From assembly GCF_040947875.1 (NCBI RefSeq), contig NZ_JBFRXN010000002.1:124001-188000 (forward strand): 64,000 nt of DNA. The letters are read 5' to 3'. Position 1 is the stretch's first letter, and the number at the start of each line of letters is the position of its first letter. Source of the DNA: Pseudomonas sp. MYb118. Its GTDB lineage: Bacteria > Pseudomonadota > Gammaproteobacteria > Pseudomonadales > Pseudomonadaceae. The notes beneath the pieces are model-generated. The model was not told the DNA's origin and did no database searches. It was given only the letters and a program-made list of their open reading frames with translations. The translations under genes and the position numbers were made by a program. Positions 46,184 through 55,109 of the stretch are shown in pieces.

Positions 46184-47794
46184 TCAGCGCTTCTCCTGGT
46201 TCCTCGGCCAACTCAAGCTGAAACACGCCCCGCCCAGGCTCTTGCTCTTGCTGATCAACGCCCGCCCATCGTGCCAATGGATGATCCGCCGCACGATCGA
46301 CAGGCCCAGGCCGTGCCCGCCCGAGGCGCGGGTGCGGCTGTCGTCGAGGCGCAGGAAGGGGGTGAAGATCTTTTCCCAGGCCGACTCGGGCACGCCGGGC
46401 CCGTCGTCTTCGATGTCCACCCGGCATCGCTGCTGCCCCACCTGGTAGCTGACGGTGACCCGCGACTGCGCGTGGCGCATGGCGTTGCTCACCAGGTTCT
46501 GGATGGCCCGGTGCAGGTAACGCGGCTCCGCCTCGACCCAGGCATCGTCACACTCGGCCGCCGACAGGCACAGGCCACGCTGCACCGTGACGTCGGCACG
46601 CAACGGCGCCAGTTCCTCGATCACCTGGTTGACCAAGGCATCCAGGTCGATGCGCTGGAAGTTCAGCGCCGGCGAGCCCTGCTCCATCCGCGCATAGGTG
46701 AGCATCTCGTCCACCAGCCGGTCGAGGTCTTCGATGTCGTGGTCCATGCCTTCGCAGTACTTTTCCAGGGCCTGCGGCGTGGTGGCCGAGCCGATCATCT
46801 CCAGGCCGAAACGCAGGCGCGCCACCGGGGTGCGCAATTCATGGGACACGGCGCGCACCAGTTCGCGCTGCACCGCCAGCAACTGCTGCAAGTGCTCGGC
46901 CATGCCGTTGAAAGCTGCGGCCAGGCGCCCCACCGAATCCGCGCCACGCGCCGGCACCCGGGTTTCCAGGCTGCCTTTGGCAATGCGCGTGGCGGCAGCT
47001 TCGAGGCCGCGCAGGCGCCGCTCCAGTTGCCGCACCAATAAATAGACGATCAAGCCGATCAGGCTCAAACCCAGGGCGGCAATCAGCACCAGCCATTCCG
47101 GCGGGTAAGGATTCATCTGGTACAACGGGCCGATTTCCAGCACCCATGGCGTTCCGACCATGCCGGCAAACACACGGATCGAATCACCCTCCTTGCCCAG
47201 CGCCATCACCGTGTCGCCTTCCGACACGCGACGGCTCTGGTCTTCGTCCATGTCGGCCTCTTCGACCGTCACCAGCCGCAGGTCAAAACCGAAGCCCTTC
47301 TCTTCCTTTATCTGCGCCAGGCGTTTGGCCTGTTCCGACACGGGGACGCGGACCAGCTCGTCGGTCAGCAGGTAGATCGTCGCCCGGGCCAGTTGCTCGC
47401 TGATCTGCTGGACCTCACCGGCGAGCATCAACTGTTCCTTTTCGCTGACCAGTCGATAGACCTTGGCCGCGTGCGGGCCGGTCTGCTCGACCAGTGCCTG
47501 GCCATGCAGCACGCGGGTGCGCTGGGTCAGGTCGAGATCCGTCTGGGCGAACGTCTTCAGTGACAGCGGAATACCCAGCAAGCGCTCCCACACCAGCAAG
47601 GCGCGATGGCGCTGGGTTTCGTTCATCGGCTGCAGGTTGTCGGCCATCAGCGAGAACGTGCCGTGAGCCAGGCGTTCGCGGTACTGCTCGCTGCGCACCT
47701 GGTTGAGCATGTGCAACGCCAGCACGCCGAGCACCGCCACCAGGATCAGCGCCGCGCACATGCCGCCATAGATGCGCAGGAAGATCGAATTCAC
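46184..47794 (-). CDS. Sensor histidine kinase, RstB-like
   Basis: A 536-residue kinase. TM1 is about 11-31, a large periplasmic domain about 32-232, TM2 about 233-254, then HAMP. H-box H318 lies in RAVSHELRTPVARLRFGLEM, with N-box NLVSNAMRHA, EDDGPGVPES and GGHGLGLSIV. RHRALLVWERLLGIPLSL is typical of this RstB-type group. The GTG start overlaps the regulator stop (GTGA). The tail continues hydrophilic to ...RNQEKR. The signal is unknown. Confidence 0.87.
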   Translation of the reverse strand: MNSIFLRIYGGMCAALILVAVLGVLALHMLNQVRSEQYRERLAHGTFSLMADNLQPMNETQRHRALLVWERLLGIPLSLKTFAQTDLDLTQRTRVLHGQALVEQTGPHAAKVYRLVSEKEQLMLAGEVQQISEQLARATIYLLTDELVRVPVSEQAKRLAQIKEEKGFGFDLRLVTVEEADMDEDQSRRVSEGDTVMALGKEGDSIRVFAGMVGTPWVLEIGPLYQMNPYPPEWLVLIAALGLSLIGLIVYLLVRQLERRLRGLEAAATRIAKGSLETRVPARGADSVGRLAAAFNGMAEHLQQLLAVQRELVRAVSHELRTPVARLRFGLEMIGSATTPQALEKYCEGMDHDIEDLDRLVDEMLTYARMEQGSPALNFQRIDLDALVNQVIEELAPLRADVTVQRGLCLSAAECDDAWVEAEPRYLHRAIQNLVSNAMRHAQSRVTVSYQVGQQRCRVDIEDDGPGVPESAWEKIFTPFLRLDDSRTRASGGHGLGLSIVRRIIHWHDGRALISKSKSLGGACFSLSWPRNQEKR

Positions 47795-48513
47795 AGCGGC
47801 GAATCTACACAGGCTTCAGGTACGAACAGATAACCCTTGCTGCGGATGGTCTTGATCAGGCGCGGATGGTCGGGGTCGTCGCCGATTTTCGGGCGGATGC
47901 GCGAGATGCGCACGTCAATGGAGCGGTCCTGGCCGTCATAACCGATGCCACGCAGCGCGGTGAAGATTTCCTCGCGCGACAGGATTCGCCCGGCATTGGC
48001 CACCAGCAGCCACAGCAGGTCGAACTCGGCACTGGTCAACTCGATGCCGTTGTCATGCAGCCAGGCTTCACGCAAGGCGTTGTCCACCACCAACGGGCCG
48101 AATTGCAGGCGCCGGGTTTTCTCTGCCACCGGCTCCGCTGGCTCGCTGCGGCGCAACAACGCCTGGATGCGCGCCAGCAGCAGGCGCGGGCGCACCGGTT
48201 TGCACACGTAGTCATCGGCGCCCAGGTCCAGGCCAAGGATCTGATCGGTGTCGTCGGTACGCGCGGTCAGCATCAGGATCGGGCCATCGTACTTGTCGCG
48301 GACCTTGCGGCAGATGCTCAGGCCGTCTTCGCCGGGCAGCATGAGGTCGAGGATCACCAGGTCCGGCTTCTCCTTGATGATGCGCGCGGCCGCCAGGGCA
48401 CCGTTGCCCTCGATCGACACGCGCAGGCCATTGGCTTGCAGGTATTCGCGGGTCAATTCGGCCAGACGCTGGTCGTCTTCGACAATCAATACCTGCCAGG
48501 CTTCTTGCTCCAC
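47791..48513 (-). CDS. Response regulator, RstA-like
   Basis: A 240-residue OmpR-family regulator: receiver LIVEDDQRLAELTREYL, phosphoacceptor D56 (LVILDLMLPGEDG), K in VCKPVRPRLL, and a winged helix ending RPKIGDDPDHPRLIKTIRSKGYLF. GTG 48513 is chosen because AGAGG lies about 7 bases upstream; the frame stays open for 92 more codons without similarity. It pairs with the overlapping RstB-like kinase and is divergent from nrdA. Confidence 0.87.
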   Translation of the reverse strand: MEQEAWQVLIVEDDQRLAELTREYLQANGLRVSIEGNGALAAARIIKEKPDLVILDLMLPGEDGLSICRKVRDKYDGPILMLTARTDDTDQILGLDLGADDYVCKPVRPRLLLARIQALLRRSEPAEPVAEKTRRLQFGPLVVDNALREAWLHDNGIELTSAEFDLLWLLVANAGRILSREEIFTALRGIGYDGQDRSIDVRISRIRPKIGDDPDHPRLIKTIRSKGYLFVPEACVDSPL

Positions 48514-48804
48514 GGTGACCTCTGCTTGCCAACGACACTGAAAAAGGAAGGATCCGCCCGTCTTTTTGTAATGATTGGGGAGGATAAGAATGCGTACGCA
48601 CCGGCCGATTGTATAAACGCCACTCGTCCAGAACACAAGCCGGCAAATGCGTTCGGACCGCCCGGTTTTTTGTGATACGGTTCGCGCCCTTCGAAATCCG
48701 GACAGCCGTTTTCGCTCATTGAAAATCAGTGAAAAATCGCTCGATCCAGCAGGCTCGCGGCCTACACGCGCATTCGACCCTTCACACACAATTTACGCAC
48801 AGGG

Positions 48805-48813
48805 TTATCCACA
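48805..48813 (+). promoter_or_regulatory. DnaA box upstream of nrdA
   Basis: TTATCCACA is a perfect match to the DnaA consensus TTATNCACA. DnaA control of nrdAB is established in E. coli, so the site is likely functional. A single perfect copy was seen. Confidence 0.7.
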
Positions 48814-48839
48814 GGCAGCACGTTGCAACACCCCCCAAA

Positions 48840-48886
48840 ACGCATTATCTTGTAGCACGGCGCAAAAAAAACCCTACATGTAGGGT
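48840..48886 (+). promoter_or_regulatory. Tandem NrdR boxes
   Basis: The NrdR consensus is acaCwAtATaTwGtgt. Box 1 (48840-48855) has core CATTATCTTG, 8 of 10. Box 2 (48871-48886) is the palindrome ACCCTACATGTAGGGT, matching 12 of 16. The boxes are 31 bases apart, an integral number of helix turns as is usual for NrdR pairs. They mark the nrdA promoter. Confidence 0.8.
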
Positions 48887-49196
48887 TTTCCCTGATAAGG
48901 GCCAACCACATTTCAGAGCGGAAACTCAAGCGCTTTATTGCCTGTTTCCGGTTGAACCCAGCGTGATTTTACAAGCCCAAACCGCTCCCGCGGATGGCAC
49001 CGTTTTTTCAGGTCAGCAGGGCCACAACGGTACGGGTGTTGCAGTCATGACTGTCACCCGGAATGGAATCCGGCGACGAGCCCAGGCTCATCGTCAAAGA
49101 CTTCGGCAAGGACGCGGCATCATTAGCCTTTTTCCTACTGTCCCGAAGTTGTTATGCCCGACGCGTGTCGGTTGTAGTGCTTCAGGACAGAACGGT

Positions 49197-49215
49197 GGGC
49201 ACCGTGATGGTGCCC
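49197..49215 (+). other. Hairpin in the nrdA leader
   Basis: GGGCACC-gtgat-GGTGCCC, a perfect 7-base stem 35 bases upstream of the nrdA ATG, just before the ribosome site GTGGAG. No T-run follows, so it is not a terminator; it may affect translation. Confidence 0.5.
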
Positions 49216-49249
49216 AAACAAAACATAGAGAATGTGGAGACAACCCCCC

Positions 49250-52144
49250 ATGCAAACCGACACAACTCGCGAGAACCCGCAAGGCACCTTGCCGCAGGCC
49301 GTGGATTCGAATTCGGATCTGTCCGCCACCGCGCCTGGCCAGTTGCGCGTGATCAAGCGTAACGGCACTGTCGTTGCTTACACCGATGACAAAATCACCG
49401 TCGCCATCACCAAGGCGTTCCTCGCAGTTGAAGGCGGCACCGCTGCCGCTTCGTCGCGAATCCATGACACCGTGGCGCGCCTGACCGAGCAGGTCACCGC
49501 GACCTTCAAGCGTCGCATGCCATCGGGCGGCACCATCCACATCGAAGAAATCCAGGACCAGGTCGAACTGGCCCTGATGCGTGCCGGCGAGCAGAAAGTC
49601 GCCCGCGACTACGTGATCTACCGTGATTCGCGCGCCAAGGAGCGTGCTGCGCACACTCCGGTCGAAGCCACCGTCAACGCTCACCCGTCGATCCGCATCA
49701 CCCGTGCCGACGGCAGCCTGGCGCCGCTGGACATGGGCCGCCTGAACACCATCGTCAGCGAAGCGTGCGAAGGCCTGGAAGAAGTCGACGGCGACCTGAT
49801 CCAGCGCGAAACCCTGAAGAACCTGTACGACGGCGTTGCCCTGAACGACGTCAACACCGCCCTGGTGATGACCGCCCGTACCCTGGTAGAGCGCGAGCCG
49901 AACTACTCGTTCGTGACCGCCCGCCTGCTGATGGACACCCTGCGTGCCGAAGGCCTGGGCTTCCTCGGTGTGGCCGAAAGCGCTACCCACCACGAAATGG
50001 CCGACCTGTACGCCAAGGCTCTGCCTGCCTACATCGCCAAGGGTGTCGAGTACGAACTGGTCAACCCTGAGCTGGCCAACTTCGATCTGGAAAAACTGGG
50101 CAAGGCAATCAACCACGAGCGCGACCAGCAGTTCACCTACCTGGGCCTGCAAACCCTGTACGACCGTTACTTCATCCACAAGGATGGCGTGCGTTTCGAA
50201 CTGCCGCAGATCTTCTTCATGCGCGTGGCCATGGGCCTGGCCATCGAAGAGAAAGACCGCGAAGCCCGTGCGATCGAGTTCTACAACCTGCTGTCGTCCT
50301 TCGACTACATGGCGTCCACGCCGACCCTGTTCAACGCCGGTACCCTGCGTCCACAGCTGTCGAGCTGCTACCTGACCACCGTGCCGGATGACCTGTCGGG
50401 CATCTATCACGCGATCCACGACAACGCCATGCTGTCCAAATTCGCTGGCGGCCTGGGCAACGACTGGACGCCGGTTCGTGCGCTGGGTTCGTACATCAAG
50501 GGCACCAACGGCAAATCCCAGGGCGTGGTTCCGTTCCTCAAGGTAGTGAACGACACCGCCGTCGCCGTTAACCAGGGTGGCAAGCGCAAAGGCGCTGTGT
50601 GTGCCTACCTGGAAACCTGGCACATGGACATCGAAGAGTTCATCGAGCTGCGCAAGAACACCGGTGACGATCGTCGTCGTACCCACGACATGAACACCGC
50701 CAACTGGATCCCTGACCTGTTCATGAAGCGTGTCTTCGATGACGGCAAGTGGACCCTGTTCTCGCCATCCGAAGTACCGGACCTGCACGACCTGACCGGC
50801 AAGGCCTTCGAAGAGCGCTACGAGTACTACGAAGCCCTGACCGAGTACCCAGGCAAGGTCAAGCTGTTCAAGACCATCCAGGCCAAAGACCTGTGGCGCA
50901 AGATGCTGTCCATGCTGTTCGAAACCGGCCACCCATGGCTGACCTTCAAGGACCCATGCAACCTGCGCAGCCCGCAGCAGCACGTGGGCGTGGTCCACAG
51001 CTCGAACCTGTGCACCGAGATCACCTTGAACACCAACAAGGACGAGATCGCCGTTTGCAACCTGGGCTCGATCAACCTGCCGAACCACATCGTGGACGGC
51101 AAGCTCGACACCGCCAAGCTGCAACGCACCGTGAACACCGCCGTGCGCATGCTCGATAACGTGATAGACATCAACTACTACTCGGTGCCGCAAGCGAAGA
51201 ACTCCAACTTCAAGCACCGTCCGGTTGGCCTGGGCATCATGGGCTTCCAGGATGCGCTGTACCTGCAGCACATTCCTTACGGTTCCGATGCGGCCGTGCA
51301 GTTCGCCGACACTTCCATGGAAGCGGTCAGCTACTACGCGATCCAGGCTTCCTGCGACCTGGCGGACGAGCGTGGCGCCTACGAGACGTTCCAGGGCTCG
51401 CTGTGGTCCAAAGGCATCCTGCCGCTGGATTCGCAACAGATCCTGATCGAGGCCCGTGGCCAGAAGTACATTGATGTCGACCTCAAGGAAACCCTGGACT
51501 GGGCACCGGTTCGCGCCCGTGTACAGAAAGGCATCCGTAACTCGAACATCATGGCCATCGCACCGACCGCGACCATCGCCAACATCACTGGCGTTTCGCA
51601 GTCGATCGAACCGACCTACCAGAACCTGTATGTGAAATCGAACCTGTCGGGCGAATTCACCGTGATCAACCCGTACCTGGTTCGCGACCTCAAGGCCCGC
51701 GGCCTGTGGGACTCGGTCATGATCAACGACCTGAAGTACTACGACGGTTCGGTGCAGCAGATCGAGCGCATTCCGGCAGAGCTCAAGGCCCTGTACGCGA
51801 CCGCGTTCGAAGTGGACACCAAGTGGATCGTCGACGCCGCCAGCCGTCGTCAGAAGTGGATCGACCAGGCTCAGTCGCTGAACCTGTACATCGCCGGCGC
51901 TTCGGGCAAGAAACTGGACGTGACCTACCGCATGGCCTGGTACCGTGGCCTGAAAACCACCTACTACCTCCGTGCCCTGGCCGCGACCAGCACCGAGAAG
52001 TCGACCATCAACACCGGCAAGCTGAACGCTGTTTCCAGCGGCGGCAACCACGGTGACGACTCGGTCCTGGCCGCGCCAGCCGGTCCTGCTCCAGTGCCGA
52101 AGGCTTGCGCCATCGACGAGCCGGATTGCGAAGCTTGCCAATAA
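49250..52144 (+). CDS. nrdA: Class Ia ribonucleotide reductase, large subunit
   Basis: A 964-residue NrdA, which reduces ribonucleoside diphosphates to deoxy forms with NrdB. Two ATP-cone regions lie at the N-terminus (RVIKRNGTVVAYTDDKI, about 38-54, and IRITRADGSLAPLDMGRL, about 148-165). The catalytic barrel has SSCYLTTVPDDLSGI and SSNLCTEITLNTN. A C-terminal redox tail ends CAIDEPDCEACQ, with the Cys pair that relays electrons from thioredoxin. ATG 49250 is chosen over an in-frame ATG at 49232. The partner nrdB is not found downstream in this window. Confidence 0.96.
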   Translation: MQTDTTRENPQGTLPQAVDSNSDLSATAPGQLRVIKRNGTVVAYTDDKITVAITKAFLAVEGGTAAASSRIHDTVARLTEQVTATFKRRMPSGGTIHIEEIQDQVELALMRAGEQKVARDYVIYRDSRAKERAAHTPVEATVNAHPSIRITRADGSLAPLDMGRLNTIVSEACEGLEEVDGDLIQRETLKNLYDGVALNDVNTALVMTARTLVEREPNYSFVTARLLMDTLRAEGLGFLGVAESATHHEMADLYAKALPAYIAKGVEYELVNPELANFDLEKLGKAINHERDQQFTYLGLQTLYDRYFIHKDGVRFELPQIFFMRVAMGLAIEEKDREARAIEFYNLLSSFDYMASTPTLFNAGTLRPQLSSCYLTTVPDDLSGIYHAIHDNAMLSKFAGGLGNDWTPVRALGSYIKGTNGKSQGVVPFLKVVNDTAVAVNQGGKRKGAVCAYLETWHMDIEEFIELRKNTGDDRRRTHDMNTANWIPDLFMKRVFDDGKWTLFSPSEVPDLHDLTGKAFEERYEYYEALTEYPGKVKLFKTIQAKDLWRKMLSMLFETGHPWLTFKDPCNLRSPQQHVGVVHSSNLCTEITLNTNKDEIAVCNLGSINLPNHIVDGKLDTAKLQRTVNTAVRMLDNVIDINYYSVPQAKNSNFKHRPVGLGIMGFQDALYLQHIPYGSDAAVQFADTSMEAVSYYAIQASCDLADERGAYETFQGSLWSKGILPLDSQQILIEARGQKYIDVDLKETLDWAPVRARVQKGIRNSNIMAIAPTATIANITGVSQSIEPTYQNLYVKSNLSGEFTVINPYLVRDLKARGLWDSVMINDLKYYDGSVQQIERIPAELKALYATAFEVDTKWIVDAASRRQKWIDQAQSLNLYIAGASGKKLDVTYRMAWYRGLKTTYYLRALAATSTEKSTINTGKLNAVSSGGNHGDDSVLAAPAGPAPVPKACAIDEPDCEACQ

Positions 52145-52152
52145 GCTGAGCA

Positions 52153-52222
52153 GGCCGGCGCCCTCCCGGCGCCGGCCCCGACAACCCCCGACCAATCCTC
52201 TGGATTGTCGGGGGTTTTCTTT
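52153..52222 (+). terminator. nrdA terminator region (two hairpins)
   Basis: First GGCCGGCGCC / GGCGCCGGCC at 52153-52177. Then an ACCCCCGA / TCGGGGGT stem with an inner CAATCC/GGATTG helix, ending in TTTTCTTTT (about 52184-52222). Confidence 0.85.
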
Positions 52223-52251
52223 TGCCCGTCCCTGCAGATTCACCACCGCCT

Positions 52252-52496
52252 CTGTGGGAGCGAGCCTGCTCGCGATGGTCGTTAACGATAACGCAGGCGG
52301 CCTGATGCCCCGCGGTGTCTGACCCACCATCGCGAGCAAGCTCGCTCCTACAGGGGTTGCGGTATGCCAAGATTTTGCGGTGTGCGCCAAACCCTGTGGG
52401 AGGGGGCTTGCTCGCGATGGTCGTTAACGATGACGTGGGCTGCCTGATGCCCCGCGGTGCCTGATCCACCATCGCGAGCAAGCTCGCTCCTACAGG
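52252..52496. repeat. Two tandem REPINs
   Basis: Two REPINs (52252-52354 and 52392-52496) with nearly the same spacer (TGGTCGTTAACGAT... to ...GCCTGATGCCCCGCGGTG). They are a tandem duplication or repeated insertion of one lineage, filling the gap between nrdA and flgE. Confidence 0.92.
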
Positions 52497-52528
52497 TTCG
52501 CGGTCAGGCAAGACAAAACGCCGGTCAT

Positions 52529-52557
52529 AAAAAAACCCCTCTTGCGAGGGGTTTTTT
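52529..52557 (-). terminator. flgE terminator
   Basis: AAAAAACCCCTC-TTGC-GAGGGGTTTTTT, a strong hairpin with T-runs on both strands, 18 bases past the flgE stop. It ends the flgBCDE operon here. Confidence 0.93.
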
Positions 52558-52575
52558 ATGCAGCGCCAGGCAGCA

Positions 52576-53889
52576 TCAGGTCATCTGGATGATGGTCTGC
52601 ATGATGGTGCTCTGGGTCGAGATGGTCTTGGCGTTCGCCTGGTAGTTGCTCTGCGCCTTGATCAGGTCGACCAGTTCGCTGGTCAGGTTGACGTTGGACT
52701 CTTCCAGCGAGTTGGAGTTGATCGAGCCCAGGGTGCCGGTTTGCGGAGCATCGTAACCCGGGATACCCGACGCGTAGGTCTCTTTCCAGCTGGTGCCGCC
52801 CACTGGCTGCAAGCCTTGCTCGTTGGTGAAGCTGGCCAGGGAGATCTGGCCAATGGCCTTGGTCTGGTTGTTGCTGAAGTTGGCCAGCAACACACCGCTG
52901 CCGTCGATGGTCAGGTTGGTGATCTGGCCAGTGGCGTAACCGTTCTGGACCGGAATCGAACGGGCAGTATCGGCGTTGAACTGAGTGGTGTTGGACATGG
53001 ACACGGTGATGCCGGCCGGATCGGCGGCTGCGCCGTTCGGGCTCCAAGTGCCATTGGTCACCTTGCCCGGCACCCAGCCGGTGATTTTCAGGTCAGGGCT
53101 GACCACTGGCGGAGTACCAGGGGTGGTCACCGACACCAGCTTGCCAGACGTGTCGAACGCCATGGTCGAAGCCACCGGAGGTGTCGCCGGATCGGTAGGA
53201 TCGGTGCCATTCGGGTTGCGCCCGTCGATCAGCGTGTACACATTCCAGGTGTTATCGCCCGTCTTGACCATGTACTGGTCCATGGAGTGCTGGTTGCCCT
53301 GGGCGTCATAGACCGGGGTGGTGAACTGCTTGGTGAAGGATTCCTGCTTGGCCGGATCGAACGGGAAGGTCGTCTGGTTGATCGCGGTGGCCGTGGAGTT
53401 CAGGTTGATCGTCGACGAAATGGTGGTCGTGGTCTTCGGCGCCAGGTTCGAGGTGTCGATACGCAGGTCGGTCAGGATGCCGTTGATGATCTTGCCATTG
53501 GCGTCCACACCATAGCCTTGCAGGCGCGCGGTGCCGTCGGAGTTGGTGACGTAACCGTCCTTGTCGACCTTGAAGGTACCGGCACGGGTGTACGACATCG
53601 AACCGTTTTCGTTCAGCACGAAGAAGCCGGAACCGTTGATACCCATGTCCAGCACGTTGCCGGTGTTGTTGATGTCGCCCTGGGTGAACTGCTGCGAAAC
53701 GTTGGCCAGGCGCACACCGTTACCGATGGTTTTGCTGCCGCTGCCCAGACGAGTCGCCGAGTACACGTCTTCGAATTCCGCACGGGACGATTTGAAACCG
53801 ACGGTCGCCACGTTGGCGATGTTGTTGCCGGTCACGTCCAGTTGCTTGTTGGCTGCATAGAGACCGCTAAGGCCGATGTTAAAAGACAT
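52576..53889 (-). CDS. flgE: Flagellar hook protein FlgE
   Basis: A 437-residue hook subunit. The N-terminal SFNIGLSGLYAANKQLDVTGNNIANV region (about 2-28) is the rod/hook helix. The variable centre is rich in Thr, Asn and Gly. The C-terminal helix includes NLTSELVDLIKAQSNYQANAKTI. AAGGAG lies before the ATG. It is the last gene of flgBCDE; flgF does not follow. Confidence 0.95.
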   Translation of the reverse strand: MSFNIGLSGLYAANKQLDVTGNNIANVATVGFKSSRAEFEDVYSATRLGSGSKTIGNGVRLANVSQQFTQGDINNTGNVLDMGINGSGFFVLNENGSMSYTRAGTFKVDKDGYVTNSDGTARLQGYGVDANGKIINGILTDLRIDTSNLAPKTTTTISSTINLNSTATAINQTTFPFDPAKQESFTKQFTTPVYDAQGNQHSMDQYMVKTGDNTWNVYTLIDGRNPNGTDPTDPATPPVASTMAFDTSGKLVSVTTPGTPPVVSPDLKITGWVPGKVTNGTWSPNGAAADPAGITVSMSNTTQFNADTARSIPVQNGYATGQITNLTIDGSGVLLANFSNNQTKAIGQISLASFTNEQGLQPVGGTSWKETYASGIPGYDAPQTGTLGSINSNSLEESNVNLTSELVDLIKAQSNYQANAKTISTQSTIMQTIIQMT

Positions 53890-53921
53890 TTTCCACTCCT
53901 TTGTGCCGGGTTAGTCGGCTC

Positions 53922-54647
53922 TTACATACCAATGGTTTGCACTTTGGACAGGGCGATGCTGCCCAACCCGGCCAGATTGAGCATCAACTCACCGCCGGTC
54001 TGGCTGATGGTCACGCTGTTGACGGTGGCAGGCAGGTAGGTCACCAACGATGTTGCCTTGCCGTCGTAAGTCGCGGTGGCATCGAAGGTGTACGTGCCCG
54101 CTGCGGCCACTTCGCCCGCATCGTTCTTGCCGTCCCAGATGAAGCTGGCTTCGCCGGCCTTCTGGCTGCCCAGGTCGAGGGTGCGGACGACTTTGCCGTC
54201 GGCATCTGTGATCTTGACCTTGACCGGGTCGACCGACGCCGGAACGGCGATGGTGCCGGTAAAGCTCTTGGAGGTATCGACCACGGCCTTGCTGCCCGGC
54301 GCGATGACCGAACGGCCCACCAGCGACGAAGCCTGCAACGCCTGCGACGAGCTGTAGTTGGCCGCCAGGCCGGCTACGGTGTCGTTGAGCGTGGTGATGC
54401 CTTCCAGGCTGCTGAACTGCGCCAACTGGGCAACGAACTCGCCGTTGTCCTGAGGCTCCAGCGGGTTCTGGTTCTTCAACTGCGTTACCAGCAACTGCAG
54501 GAACGCGTCCTTGCCCAGGGCCTTTTTGCCGGTCGCGGCACCCGCCGCACCTGCCAGGCCATCGTTGTTGGTGGTGTTGGTCCTGACCGAAGAGTTGGCC
54601 AGGATGTCATTCATGCTGAGGCCGCCGGTGGAATCGCTAACACTCAT
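53922..54647 (-). CDS. flgD: Flagellar hook cap/assembly protein FlgD
   Basis: A 241-residue FlgD, the cap needed to polymerise the hook. The conserved N-terminal block contains LGKDAFLQLLVTQLKNQNPLEPQDN and EFVAQLAQFSSLEGI (about 44-86). A FlgD Ig-like domain follows with SFIWDGKNDAGEVAAAGTY. It lies between flgC and flgE, 32 bases before flgE. Confidence 0.94.
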   Translation of the reverse strand: MSVSDSTGGLSMNDILANSSVRTNTTNNDGLAGAAGAATGKKALGKDAFLQLLVTQLKNQNPLEPQDNGEFVAQLAQFSSLEGITTLNDTVAGLAANYSSSQALQASSLVGRSVIAPGSKAVVDTSKSFTGTIAVPASVDPVKVKITDADGKVVRTLDLGSQKAGEASFIWDGKNDAGEVAAAGTYTFDATATYDGKATSLVTYLPATVNSVTISQTGGELMLNLAGLGSIALSKVQTIGM

Positions 54648-54662
54648 CTGAGTCGCCCCTTA

Positions 54663-55106
54663 TCACTGACCGAGGGTCAGGACTTTCTGCATCATGGCTT
54701 TGGCGGTATTCATCATTTCCGCGTTGGTCTGGAACGAACGGCTCGCAGAAATCATGTCGGCCATTTCTTCCACCACGTTGACGTTCGGGTAGTAGACGTA
54801 GCCCTTGGCGTCGGCCGCCGGATGATTCGGTTGGTAGCGCGCTTCCAGGTTGCTCTGGTCTTCGACCACGCCCAGTACCTGCACGCCCTGGCCTGCCGCG
54901 TCCTGGTTCTGGAACAGCGAATCGCTGCCGCCGCTCTGGCCGCCCTGGAACATGGTGGCAAACACCGGGTGACGTGCGCGGTAGGTCTGGTCGATGCTCG
55001 ACGAGACGGTTTCGGCGTTGGCGATGTTCGAGGCCACGGTGTTCAGACGGGTGGTCTGGGCGCTCATGCCGCTACCGGCAATGTTGAAAACGCTGGCTAG
55101 CGACAT
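54663..55106 (-). CDS. flgC: Flagellar basal-body rod protein FlgC
   Basis: A 147-residue proximal-rod protein. The N-terminal FNIAGSGMSAQTTRLNTVASNIANAET and the Pro/Tyr loop ARYQPNHPAADAKGYVYYPNVNVVEEMADM are characteristic. The C-terminal helix SFQTNAEMMNTAKAMMQKVL completes the protein. The gene is 3 bases after flgB. Confidence 0.95.
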   Translation of the reverse strand: MSLASVFNIAGSGMSAQTTRLNTVASNIANAETVSSSIDQTYRARHPVFATMFQGGQSGGSDSLFQNQDAAGQGVQVLGVVEDQSNLEARYQPNHPAADAKGYVYYPNVNVVEEMADMISASRSFQTNAEMMNTAKAMMQKVLTLGQ

Positions 55107-55109
55107 GAC

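Larger units (their letters stand above)
48514..49249 (+). promoter_or_regulatory. Long divergent regulatory region upstream of nrdA
   Basis: 736 bases without a convincing gene. It holds a DnaA box, two NrdR boxes and a leader hairpin, listed separately. The nrdA leader downstream of the NrdR boxes is about 360 bases. Small frames in it have no good start or similarity. Confidence 0.7.

Noticed and set aside
48868-48889. AAAACCCTACATGTAGGGTTTT as a terminator
   Set aside because: It lies between divergent genes with nothing to terminate on either strand, and it fits an NrdR box at the right spacing from a second box.
49063-49362. 99-codon frame overlapping the nrdA start
   Set aside because: No ribosome site; over half lies within nrdA in another frame and the rest in its leader; no recognisable features.
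49094-52390. 1098-codon open frame on the minus strand opposite nrdA
   Set aside because: It is the complementary frame of a GC-rich, highly conserved gene. It has no ribosome site or recognisable domain, and its composition (Val/Gly/His/Gln-rich) is typical of antisense shadow frames.
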